This document shows, piece by piece, positions 17,407 through 25,834 of a stretch of DNA of 64,000 nucleotides (position 1 is the stretch's first letter; every line of letters starts with the position of its first letter). The notes under the pieces are model-generated. The model ran no database searches. It worked only from the letters and a program-made list of their open reading frames with translations, and was not told where the DNA came from. This stretch comes from Natrinema versiforme (GTDB taxonomy: Archaea; Halobacteriota; Halobacteria; Halobacteriales; Natrialbaceae). Made by a program: the position numbers and the translations under genes. The stretch is from the NCBI RefSeq assembly GCF_005576615.1, contig NZ_CP040332.1:349866-413865 (forward strand). Reading direction: 5' to 3'.

Positions 17407-18801
17407 ATGTTAGTTAGCATCACACAATCGCTGCCAGTAGTGCCGTTGCAACTCGACGGGACCGGGCTCGGTATCATCGGCTATCTGGTGATTGCACTCA
17501 TTCTGGTGTTGATCATCGGGAAGATTACGTACGTGGTGCCGACCCTGATCATCGTCCCGGTCCTCGGCGCGCTCGTCGCCGGATTCGGGCCGTCGGAACT
17601 GGGGGAGTTCGCGGCCTCCGGGTTGGGTGGGATCGTCGAGATCACCGCCATGTTCGCGTTCGCCGTCTGGTACTTCGCGATCATGCGGGACAGAGGATTG
17701 TTCGATCCGCTCGTGAGGCGAGTCATCCACGTCGTCCTGGATCGGCCCGCGCTGCTGACGTTCGGAACGGTGGTCTTGGCGGTCGCATCACACCTCGACG
17801 GGGCCGGTGCGACGACCTTCCTCATCACGATTCCGGCGCTCCTGCCGATCTACGCGGCACTCGATGTCGATACGAAGATTCTAGCCGCGCTGGCGGCGTT
17901 GAGCGCGGGGACGATGAATCTCGTCCCGTGGGGCGGTGTCACGGTTCGAGCGATCGGCTCCGTCGATGCTGCGACCGTCGGAAACGTCTACAATCCGCTG
18001 ATACCGGCACAGATCGCAGGATTCGCGACGATCCTTCTGATCGCGTACTACTTCAGCCGACGGATCGACACCGACCTTGAACTCTCCGAGAACGAACGGG
18101 AGCGGCTCGTCACGGAAGCGCTCGCCGGTGACGACACCGATCTTCGGACCGACGGCGGCACGGAACTCGAGACCGGAGTGAACCGGCGCTGGTATTTCAA
18201 CGTCCTCGTGACGGTCGTGATTATCGCGCTCCTGATGCTCGACATCACCAGTCCGGCAATCGTCTTCATGATCGGACTCGTGATCGCCCTCGTCGTGAAC
18301 GTTCCGGACTACGAAGAACAACGGAACATCCTCGAGGAGTACTCCTCGGACGTGATGACCTACGTCGGAATTCTCCTCGCCGCGGGCGTCCTGCTCGGCG
18401 TTCTCAATGAGACCGGAATGATCACCGAGATGGCGAACATCTTGGTCTCGATCGTCCCCGATTGGATGGGACCGTACATGGCCGCTCTGGTCGGACTCAT
18501 CGCGATGCCGGCGAGCCTCGTCTTTAGCCCCGACGCCTATTACTTCGGCGTACTGCCGGTGTTAGCTGAGACGGCTCAGGCGTACGGTATCCCCGAAGTC
18601 GCGGTCGTTCGCGCGTCGCTGATCGGGCAGATGACGGTCGGGTTCCCGATCTCGCCGCTGACCGGTGCGACGTACTTGCTGATCGGACTCGCCGACGTCG
18701 ACCTCGGCGAACACATCAAGTTCACCTTCCTCTGGGCGTGGGTCGTGTCGCTGGTCATGCTGACGGTTGCCATCCTCACGGGCGCGATTCCGCTGTTCTG
18801 A
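17407..18801 (+). CDS. CitMHS-family organic acid transporter
   Basis: Membrane protein of 464 residues with about 11-12 hydrophobic segments. Signature pieces include VASHLDGAGATTFLIT near residue 122, MNLVPWGGVTVRAIG near 175 and SPLTGATYLLIGLADVDLGEH near the C-terminus. These match the citrate-Mg2+:H+ / citrate-Ca2+:H+ symporter family. A charged cytoplasmic loop (residues 218-265) separates the halves. A TATA region, CAAAATAATTATG, about 27 nt upstream supports leaderless initiation. It probably brings in a tricarboxylate or a related C5/C6 acid for the adjacent CoA-transferase and lyase. Confidence 0.85.
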   Translation: MLVSITQSLPVVPLQLDGTGLGIIGYLVIALILVLIIGKITYVVPTLIIVPVLGALVAGFGPSELGEFAASGLGGIVEITAMFAFAVWYFAIMRDRGLFDPLVRRVIHVVLDRPALLTFGTVVLAVASHLDGAGATTFLITIPALLPIYAALDVDTKILAALAALSAGTMNLVPWGGVTVRAIGSVDAATVGNVYNPLIPAQIAGFATILLIAYYFSRRIDTDLELSENERERLVTEALAGDDTDLRTDGGTELETGVNRRWYFNVLVTVVIIALLMLDITSPAIVFMIGLVIALVVNVPDYEEQRNILEEYSSDVMTYVGILLAAGVLLGVLNETGMITEMANILVSIVPDWMGPYMAALVGLIAMPASLVFSPDAYYFGVLPVLAETAQAYGIPEVAVVRASLIGQMTVGFPISPLTGATYLLIGLADVDLGEHIKFTFLWAWVVSLVMLTVAILTGAIPLF

Positions 18802-19894
18802 ACCACGTACCCTTTCTCCGTCGGTATTGATACGGATTTCGGCTGATTCAGACGATACCAATCGTTTCCAGCTCTGCCGCTCGATTCGTTCGAGACCCGA
18901 TATCGGCCGGGTGATGGCCCGTAGGTATTGATCGGCAACCGTACGTTTAGTTCGCCGTTTTTCTGTCCGGGGCGACATCTGATCATCCTGTTCGAATCGA
19001 TTTGAGCAGTGACCGCTACGCCGTGAGTGTGGTCGGCACTCGCCGCCGATGACTTGAGCGACACGAACACACCGGCACGACCGATAGTTTGGTATGTCCC
19101 TTCTTCGCGAGTACTGCTGCTGCCAACCGACACCTTCGGTGCTTGAGTTCGGCCGTGGTTCGACGACCGATTTCGAAGAGGTTCAGAATAGTTACTAGGA
19201 TAGTTATCACTTTACTACACTACTCACTATCTATAGTAATTCAGTATCGCTCGAGTACGGCTGCCGTCCAGAGTTCGGTATGAGAGGGCGGTATCTGGCC
19301 GACAACTGGAGCCGAATCGGACCGCACTGCAGTCAATGAACCAGCGTGCCCGACGTGTCGATCGCCGGTACGGGTGTCCATTTCTCTTGATCCAGCATCG
19401 ACCAAACAGTTCTACCGCTTTATTCGGCTCGAAGATGGAAGCTACCTCGATATTATTGCTACACGACGAGGAACATACCACACTGACGATGGCACAGCCC
19501 TCGCTGAGATAGCACTCTACCGCAACGTTGAACTCTCCGACCGCGGGCTTTGGCGTCGATACGGATACCGCATGGGCTGGATCCTAGCAAATATTTGCGA
19601 TAAGTTATACGAGAGACTTCCTATCGGATCTAAGACTATTTTGAAATGTTCCGGCGAACGGTTCGTCCGAGCACTGTCGTGTACTGCACAGCCTGAATTA
19701 CAATCCAGCCGTCTCACGTTCGGGAGTTGGTATCCTGAAGCCGTGAGCGTTCCGTAGTGGTGAACGACCGAACGACGAACGCAGATGAATTACAGGGATA
19801 TGGGTGTAAATAGAAATAGCGTCTGAGTGAATTTGTCGGTTCCGCGGCGTCATATCGCTCCACCCCGACGGATCGTTCCGTAAGAGCGAACGAG
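18802..19894. other. Intergenic region; one weak ORF inside
   Basis: A largely featureless kilobase between the transporter and the next IclR gene. The only stretch with coding-like character is a plus-strand frame at 19374-19757, whose middle part reads LEDGSYLDIIATRRGTYH. It has no clear start signal or known domain and may be a relic. Confidence 0.4.
19374..19757 (+). CDS. Hypothetical protein, doubtful
   Basis: A 127-residue frame with no recognised family. Residues 20-60 have protein-like composition, while the first and last thirds look random. Lower GC than the flanking operons. Reported only because the kilobase around it is otherwise empty. It could be a remnant of an element lost from this spot. 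Confidence 0.2.
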   Translation: MSISLDPASTKQFYRFIRLEDGSYLDIIATRRGTYHTDDGTALAEIALYRNVELSDRGLWRRYGYRMGWILANICDKLYERLPIGSKTILKCSGERFVRALSCTAQPELQSSRLTFGSWYPEAVSVP

Positions 19895-20668
19895 TTAGCT
19901 GTAGGTCGTCCGAATCGCGATGACGCGAGCGCTCCGTTGAACCTGTTTCGGCAGCTCGTCTTCCGCGGCGCGGTCGTCGATGCGGGTCGTCGGCACCGAG
20001 ACACTGATCGCCCCGAGTACGTCGTTCTGATCGGTGACGATCGGTGCGCCGACCGCTCGCATGCCGATGATCCGCTCCTCGCGGTTCAGGGCGTACCCCT
20101 GTTCGCGAACCGTTTCGAGTTCGTCCCGGAACGCCTCTCGGTCCGTGATCGTGTGTTCGGTCTGTTCTGCGAGTCCGACATCGTCGAGGTAGGCCTCGAG
20201 TTCGTCTTCGGGCAGGTTGGCGAGGTAGCACTTGCCGACCGCGGTACAGTGGAGATCGACGGTGCTGCCGATGTGGGAGTCCGTTCGGACGGCCTGTTCG
20301 CCGGCGGTCTGGTAGATGTAGACGCCGTGGTGGCCCTCCGGGACCATTATCTGACACCGCTCACCGGTCATCTCCGCGAGCTGGTCGGCTTCCGCCTTCG
20401 CCGACTCGTAGAGGTTGTACCGCGACCGCGCGTGGTGGCCGAGCTCGAGGAAGCGCAGTCCGACGCGGTAGGTTCCGTCGACTTTGACGACGTGTCCTAT
20501 CGACTCCATCGTCGACAGATGACCGTGTGCGGTGCTCTTCGACACCGACAGCGCGTCGGCGATCTCGGTCACTCCAGCCCCCTCGTTGTGCTGGAGGTAA
20601 TCGAGAATCTCGAAGGCCGTCTCGACCGATTGGATGCGTTCGGATTCGTGGGCTGTCATTGCAGACAC
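19895..20668 (-). CDS. IclR-family regulator of the catabolic island
   Basis: Protein of 257 residues. The winged helix (SVETAFEILDYLQHNEGAGVTEI, then SVSKSTAHGHLSTMESIGHV) occupies residues 12-75. The effector domain has GQVG-like and HCTAVGKCYLANLPEDE blocks, where a cysteine replaces the more usual small residue before GK. It is divergent from the flavoprotein gene at 20876 with a 207-nt gap containing a perfect 19-bp palindrome at the flavoprotein promoter. It is the natural candidate for pathway-specific control of the 20.9-39.0 kb genes. Confidence 0.88.
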   Translation of the reverse strand: MSAMTAHESERIQSVETAFEILDYLQHNEGAGVTEIADALSVSKSTAHGHLSTMESIGHVVKVDGTYRVGLRFLELGHHARSRYNLYESAKAEADQLAEMTGERCQIMVPEGHHGVYIYQTAGEQAVRTDSHIGSTVDLHCTAVGKCYLANLPEDELEAYLDDVGLAEQTEHTITDREAFRDELETVREQGYALNREERIIGMRAVGAPIVTDQNDVLGAISVSVPTTRIDDRAAEDELPKQVQRSARVIAIRTTYS

Positions 20669-20849
20669 CTACTCGGCCGACCCGCAAAGTTCTTTCTAGG
20701 GGAACGGCGGTTCGCTACCCCCGAACGAGACGATCAGTCCGTTGGATCCCTGCCTCCGTATATGAGCGCGTAGCGGCGAGATTCCGGGGTGGCGAATCGG
20801 CCGCCGTTTCGACGTTACGCCGCGGAATCAGCGGAGTGAATACCTTTAC

Positions 20850-20868
20850 GTATCGGTGGCACCGATAC
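20850..20868 (+). promoter_or_regulatory. Perfect 19-bp palindrome at the flavoprotein promoter (IclR operator candidate)
   Basis: GTATCGGTGGCACCGATAC has 9-bp arms around one central G. It lies between the TATA-like CTTTACG (about 20844-20850) and the leaderless ATG at 20876, so a bound dimer would block the promoter. It is in the divergent region shared with the IclR gene. Binding by that protein is inferred. Confidence 0.6.
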
Positions 20869-20875
20869 ACACGGT

Positions 20876-22315
20876 ATGTCGACTCCCGATTACAGCCGAC
20901 GGACAATCGAAGATGCCACGCCCGAAGTCGTCTCCGTCGACGACGTGACGATCGACGTCGAAACCGACGTACTCGTCGCCGGCGGCGGTGGAACGGGGCT
21001 AGTCGCCGCGCTCGCGGCTTCTGAACGAACGAACGGGACCGTCACCGTCCTCGAGAAGTCGGACCGGCTGGGTGGCAATACGTCGCTGTCGACGGGGATG
21101 ATCCCCGCGGCGGGGACGCGGTTTCAGCGCGACGCGGGCATCGAGGAAACGGCCGACGACATGGCCCGGGACATCCTCGAGAAGAACGATTACGAGGCAG
21201 ATGAGGAGATGGTGCGACACCTCTGTGCTGAGAGCAAGCACTTGGTCCACTGGCTGGTCGACGAGTGGAATATCACGCTCCGACTCGTGGACGATTTCAA
21301 GTACCCCCAACACTCGGCCTATCGGATGCATGCGCCGCCCGGCCGGAACGGGGAGCATCTGATAGACGAACTGGCGGCGCGGATCGAGGCCGACGACGAC
21401 ATCGAACTGCTCACGAACACGCCCGTGACGAAACTCGTCGCGGACGGCGACGCGGTCGCGGGTGCGGTCGCCGGCGAAACGCACGAGGAGGTGATCGGCG
21501 CGGGGAAGGTCGTCCTCGCGACCGACGGCTTCGCCGGCAACCGGCGGATGGTCGAGAACAACTGCGGGGAGATCGCGGACGCGCTGTACTTCGGCTCGGA
21601 CGGCAACACCGGCGACGGTATCCGCTGGGGGGCGGCGCTCGACGCCGAAATCGCGTACATGGATTCCTTCCAAGGGCACGCGACCGTCGTGCAGGGAACC
21701 GGCGCGCTCTCGACGTACGCGGTCATCATGAACGGCGGCGTCCTCGTCAACGAGGACGGCGAGCGGTTCGGCAACGAAGCCAAGGGCTATTCCGCGCTCG
21801 CCATCGACGTCGTCGACCAGCCGGGCGGCGTCGGCTACGAACTCTTCGACGAGCGGATCTTCGAGAAACTCCGCGGCGAGTTCGACGACTTCGACGAGGC
21901 GGTCGATCTCGGCTCGTACGTCAGCGCGCCCGACATCGAGACGCTGGCCGCGGAACTCGGGTGCGACCCGTCGGCGACCGCCGCGGCCCTCGAGTCGTAC
22001 AACGATGCGGTTCGAGCGGGCGAACCGGACTCGGTCGGCCGCGTCGACGGCCGCGCCGTCCTCGAGCCACCGTTTTACGGCGCGACGATCGTCGGCTCGC
22101 TGTTCCACACGCAGGGCGGCTTGCTCGTCGACGAACACGGCCGCGTCCTGCAGTCCGACGGGAGCGTCGTCGACAACCTCTACGCGGGCGGCGGCACCGC
22201 GGCGGGGATCAGCGGTCACGGCGCGGACGGCTACCTCAGCGGCAACGGGCTGACCACCGCGCTCGGACTCGGCCGACTCGCCGGTAGACACGCTGGCGAC
22301 TCCCTCGAGGTGTGA
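20876..22315 (+). CDS. FAD-dependent oxidoreductase (fumarate reductase / flavocytochrome c-type)
   Basis: Protein of 479 residues. The dinucleotide-binding motif VLVAGGGGTGLVAALAA begins near residue 30. The segment GGNTSLSTGMIPAAGTRF follows, and the C-terminal FAD block GGGTAAGISGHGADGYLSGNGLTTAL closes the fold. This is the flavoprotein class that includes fumarate reductase, urocanate reductase and 3-ketosteroid dehydrogenase. No signal peptide or heme motif is seen. As the first gene after the operator, it probably oxidises or reduces a C=C bond in the pathway substrate. Substrate not identifiable. Confidence 0.82.
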   Translation: MSTPDYSRRTIEDATPEVVSVDDVTIDVETDVLVAGGGGTGLVAALAASERTNGTVTVLEKSDRLGGNTSLSTGMIPAAGTRFQRDAGIEETADDMARDILEKNDYEADEEMVRHLCAESKHLVHWLVDEWNITLRLVDDFKYPQHSAYRMHAPPGRNGEHLIDELAARIEADDDIELLTNTPVTKLVADGDAVAGAVAGETHEEVIGAGKVVLATDGFAGNRRMVENNCGEIADALYFGSDGNTGDGIRWGAALDAEIAYMDSFQGHATVVQGTGALSTYAVIMNGGVLVNEDGERFGNEAKGYSALAIDVVDQPGGVGYELFDERIFEKLRGEFDDFDEAVDLGSYVSAPDIETLAAELGCDPSATAAALESYNDAVRAGEPDSVGRVDGRAVLEPPFYGATIVGSLFHTQGGLLVDEHGRVLQSDGSVVDNLYAGGGTAAGISGHGADGYLSGNGLTTALGLGRLAGRHAGDSLEV

Positions 22316-22477
22316 TTCGATGCCGCGCGCTCACACCCCCTCGCCGGTCGGTCCGTCGACGGGACGGCCCGTCTCTCCGCGTCTCCGCGCGGCGCTCTCT
22401 CGCCGGGCCACCGGAACCTATCGGGTTTCGGAGGCGAGTACGCAGCTTTATAGTCATTCGATCACACGTGTCAAGAT

Positions 22478-23149
22478 ATGACGGATCGTGTCTGGGAAGA
22501 CCTGCTATCCGAGCAGGACAAACGTGTCATCGAGAAGGCAGGCTACGACAAGGACGGCGCGTCCTCGTGGGAGTCACGCGGCGCGGGCGAGAACCCGATG
22601 GTCCTCGTCATCGACGTCCAAGAACTGATCGTCGGCGACGACGTGCCGATCCTCGAGGCGGTCGAGGAACACCGCACCGCGATGGGAGAGATCGCGTGGG
22701 ACGCGGTCGATCGGATCGCGGACTTCCTCGAGTTCGCCCGGGGGAACGACATCCCCGTCGGGTACACGCGGGTGGTCCCGAGTTCGTACGACGACCCGGA
22801 CCACGAGGATCTCGCGATCGTCGATCCCGTCGCGCCCGAACCGGGCGAGACGGTCGTCGACAAGAGCTACGCGAGCGCGTTCTACGGCACCGACCTGCTC
22901 GCCCGACTGAACCGGAACGACGTGGACACGCTGGTCGTCGTCGGCAACTCCACCAGCGGCTGCGTGCGGGCGACGACGGTCGACGCCCAGCAACACGGCT
23001 TCGACGTCGTCCTGCCACAGGAGTGCATCTTCGACCGGATCGAAGCCTCGCACAAGATCGGCCTGCTCGACATGTGGATGAAGTACGCGGAAGTGCTCGA
23101 GACCGACGAAGTCGAGGACTACCTCGAGAACATGGGTGAGTCGGCGTGA
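22478..23149 (+). CDS. Isochorismatase-like cysteine amidohydrolase
   Basis: Protein of 223 residues. The catalytic triad of the family is visible: Asp in MVLVIDVQ, Lys in VVDKSYASAF and Cys in GNSTSGCVRAT. Relatives include N-carbamoylsarcosine amidase, maleamate amidase and ureidoacrylate hydrolase. The gene overlaps the next, a hydantoinase-like enzyme, in a GTGA junction. That pairing fits hydrolysis of the carbamoyl or amide product left after ring opening. A TATA box, CTTTATAG, about 26 nt upstream supports the start. Confidence 0.87.
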   Translation: MTDRVWEDLLSEQDKRVIEKAGYDKDGASSWESRGAGENPMVLVIDVQELIVGDDVPILEAVEEHRTAMGEIAWDAVDRIADFLEFARGNDIPVGYTRVVPSSYDDPDHEDLAIVDPVAPEPGETVVDKSYASAFYGTDLLARLNRNDVDTLVVVGNSTSGCVRATTVDAQQHGFDVVLPQECIFDRIEASHKIGLLDMWMKYAEVLETDEVEDYLENMGESA

Positions 23150-24540
23150 CGGGTCACGACCTCGTGATCGAAAACGGCACTCTCGTCACCGAAGACGGGC
23201 TGCTCGAGGCCGACGTCGCCGCGACCGACGGCCGGATCTCGGCGATCGGCGAACGCGACTCGCTCGACGGCGACGAGACGATCGACGCCGGCGGCGACCA
23301 CGTCCTGCCGGGCGCGATCGACCCCCATACTCACCACGGGATCTACAACTCGCTGGCCGAGGACGCGAACACGGAGAGCCGGTCGGATCTCGTCGGCGGC
23401 GTGACGACGACGGGGAACTTCTTCCGTCGGCCGGGTGCCTACGAGGAGATCATGGGCGACTACGTCGAGGCGGCCGAAGCGAACTACCGCCACGACTACT
23501 TCTTCTCGCTGGGACTGCTCTCGTTCGACCACGTCGCGGAGATCCCGACGATCATCGACGAGTTCGGGATCACGACGTTCAAGTGGTACATGAACTACAA
23601 GTACGCCGCCGCGGAGAAGTTCGGCGTCGACTGCGAGATGCGCGACGACTTCGGCGACGCGTTCATCGAGACGCTCGCCGACCAGGACGTGGAGACGACG
23701 CTCGGCTACCACTCCGAGAACGTCGAGATTACGAACGCGCTGGCCGGCGGCAACCCCTACGTCGAGACCGAGGCCGACGCGGACGCCGACGAGGAGGAGT
23801 ACGAGGTCTTCGTCGAGGAGTTCCCCGACTACGCCGAGACCCAGAGCATGGTCGCGGGCGCGAGCCTCGCGAAGCAACACGACTACGACGACAGCTTCTA
23901 CGCCGTCCACGTCAGCGCCGGGCGGACGGCCGACGAACTCGCGACGCTACAGGACGCGGGCTACGAGGTCACCGGCGAGACCTGCACCCACTACCTGACG
24001 CTGACCGCCGAGGAGTGCGACGACCGCATGAAGGTCAACCCGCCCGTGCGCCACGAGAGCGACAAGGAGACGCTCTGGGAGCGCGTCGCCGACGGCACCA
24101 TCTCCTGTATCGGCACCGACCACTGCGCGAACACGACCGACGAGAAGATCGGCGACACCATCCGCGAGAGCAAACTCGGCTTCCCCTCGACGGCGACCAT
24201 GCTCCCGCTGATCCTCTCGGAAGGGGTCAACGAGGGACGGATCGACCTCGAGCGCGCGGTCGAGGTCACGAGCACGAACACCGCGAAGGCGTGGAACCTC
24301 TACCCGAAGAAGGGGACGATCCGCGTCGGCAGCGACGCCGATCTGGTCGTCGTCGACCTCGAGGAGACGAAGACGGTGACGCCCGAGTTGCTCCAGAGCG
24401 TCGCCGACTACTCGATCTACGAGGGGCGGGACGTGACCGGCTGGCCGACCCACACCGTCGTGGGCGGCGAACTCGCCTACGCGGACGGCGAGGTGCTGGC
24501 CGAGCCCGGCACGGGCACCCACGTCGATCGCCCGGTCTGA
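23146..24540 (+). CDS. Dihydropyrimidinase / hydantoinase-type cyclic amidohydrolase
   Basis: Protein of 464 residues starting with GTG inside the preceding stop. Metal-binding motifs of the amidohydrolase superfamily are present: DPHTHHG near residue 60, the lysine expected to be carboxylated in TTFKWYMNY near 147, LGYHSENVE, YAVHVSAGR and the Asp in CIGTDHCANT. The C-terminal SVADYSIYEGRDVTGWP block is typical of D-hydantoinases and dihydropyrimidinases. Homologous ring-opening enzymes also include allantoinase, dihydroorotase and the enamidase of nicotinate fermentation. With its coupled amidase it suggests a cyclic amide or imide as growth substrate. Confidence 0.88.
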   Translation: MTGHDLVIENGTLVTEDGLLEADVAATDGRISAIGERDSLDGDETIDAGGDHVLPGAIDPHTHHGIYNSLAEDANTESRSDLVGGVTTTGNFFRRPGAYEEIMGDYVEAAEANYRHDYFFSLGLLSFDHVAEIPTIIDEFGITTFKWYMNYKYAAAEKFGVDCEMRDDFGDAFIETLADQDVETTLGYHSENVEITNALAGGNPYVETEADADADEEEYEVFVEEFPDYAETQSMVAGASLAKQHDYDDSFYAVHVSAGRTADELATLQDAGYEVTGETCTHYLTLTAEECDDRMKVNPPVRHESDKETLWERVADGTISCIGTDHCANTTDEKIGDTIRESKLGFPSTATMLPLILSEGVNEGRIDLERAVEVTSTNTAKAWNLYPKKGTIRVGSDADLVVVDLEETKTVTPELLQSVADYSIYEGRDVTGWPTHTVVGGELAYADGEVLAEPGTGTHVDRPV

Positions 24541-24587
24541 ACGATCGACCCCGCCACGAACAGCGTTATACGCGACCCAACCCGACG

Positions 24588-24629
24588 ATGACACACGCGA
24601 CTGAACGACGACACACACGACTTCGATGA
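24588..24629 (+). CDS. Putative 13-residue leader peptide
   Basis: MTHATERRHTRLR begins with the first ATG after the TATA-like GTTATACG (24564-24571). It ends in a TGA that overlaps the ATG of the following CoA-transferase in an ATGA junction. On a leaderless transcript starting near 24588 this peptide would be translated first and couple translation into the main gene. It is rich in Arg, Thr and His, unlike ordinary haloarchaeal proteins. Short length makes chance possible. Confidence 0.35.
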   Translation: MTHATERRHTRLR

Positions 24630-25834
24630 CAGACGACACTCCGGGTCCGCTTGACGGACTCACGGTAGTAGAGGCCGGATCGATGATCTCCGGGCCGACC
24701 GTCGGTCGGCTCCTCGCCGACTTCGGCGCGACGGTGATCAAGGTCGAACACCCCGAACACGGCGATCACATTCGCAACTTCGGGACCCAGAAGGACGGCA
24801 TCGGTATGTGGCACAAGTATCTGAGCCGGAACAAGCAGTCCGTGACGCTCGACGTCTCCTCCGAGCGGGGACAGACCGTCTTCGTCGACCTCGTCTCGGA
24901 AGCCGACGTGCTCATCGAGAACTTCCGACCCGGCACGCTCGAGCGCTGGAACCTCGGCTGGGACGCCCTCTCCGAGGAGAACCCGGGGCTCGTCATGCTG
25001 CGGATGTCGGGCTATGGACAGACGGGGCCGTACTCCGAAAAGCCGGGTTTCGGGACGCTCGCGGAGGCGATGAGCGGCTTCGCCTATGTTAACGGCTTCG
25101 AGGACCGGCCGCCCCTGTTGCCGCCGACAGGACTGGCGGACAACATCGCCGCACTGTACGCGACGTTCTCGGTGATGTTCGCGCTGTACCACCGCGACGT
25201 CAACGGCGGCACCGGGCAGTACATCGACGTGAGCCTGATCGAGCCGATCTTCAACCTGATCGGCCCGTTCCCGTTGACCTACGATCAGACCGGCGAGATC
25301 GCCCGTCGCTCGGGCAATCGGTCGACCTCGTCGGCCCCGCGGAACGTCTACCGAACCGGCGACGACCGCTGGGTCGCCCTCGCCGCGAGCGCACAGCCGC
25401 TCGCGATGCGGACCTTCGACGCGATCGGCCGACCTGACCTGAAAGACGACCCGCGATTCGCCGACAACGAGCGCCGCCTCGAGAACGTCGAGGAGCTCGA
25501 CGAGATCATCGGAGACTGGATGGCCGACCACACCCGCGAGGAGATCCTCGAGACGTTCGAGGAACACGACGCGACGATCGCGCCGGTGTACAACGTCGCG
25601 GATATCATGGAGGACGATCACTACGAGGCCCGAGAGGCGGTCGTCAGAGTCGACGACGACGATCTCGGCGAGGCGGCCGTCCAGAACACGATTCCGAAGT
25701 TCAGCGAGACGCCGGGTCGCGTCGATCACCTCGGCTCGGACCTCGGCGAGCACAACGAGGACGTGTTCGGTGGGTATCTGGGCTACGACGACGACGTGCT
25801 GGCGGAACTCGAGTCGGAGGGCGTGATCCGATGA
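24626..25834 (+). CDS. Class III CoA-transferase (CaiB/BaiF), second copy
   Basis: Protein of 402 residues. Family blocks are TVVEAGSMISGPTVGRLLAD, ATVIKVEHPEHGD and RNKQSVTLDVSSERGQTVF. At the position where formyl-CoA transferase and the paralogue at 15038 have Asp (ISMLDCM), this protein has Glu (VSLIEPIF), as in the LYEPLF-type subgroup. It overlaps the HMG-CoA-lyase-like gene by 4 nt, so it likely makes the CoA thioester that the lyase cleaves. Only about 40 percent of residues appear shared with the first copy by eye, so the acceptor acid may differ. Confidence 0.87.
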   Translation: MTDDTPGPLDGLTVVEAGSMISGPTVGRLLADFGATVIKVEHPEHGDHIRNFGTQKDGIGMWHKYLSRNKQSVTLDVSSERGQTVFVDLVSEADVLIENFRPGTLERWNLGWDALSEENPGLVMLRMSGYGQTGPYSEKPGFGTLAEAMSGFAYVNGFEDRPPLLPPTGLADNIAALYATFSVMFALYHRDVNGGTGQYIDVSLIEPIFNLIGPFPLTYDQTGEIARRSGNRSTSSAPRNVYRTGDDRWVALAASAQPLAMRTFDAIGRPDLKDDPRFADNERRLENVEELDEIIGDWMADHTREEILETFEEHDATIAPVYNVADIMEDDHYEAREAVVRVDDDDLGEAAVQNTIPKFSETPGRVDHLGSDLGEHNEDVFGGYLGYDDDVLAELESEGVIR

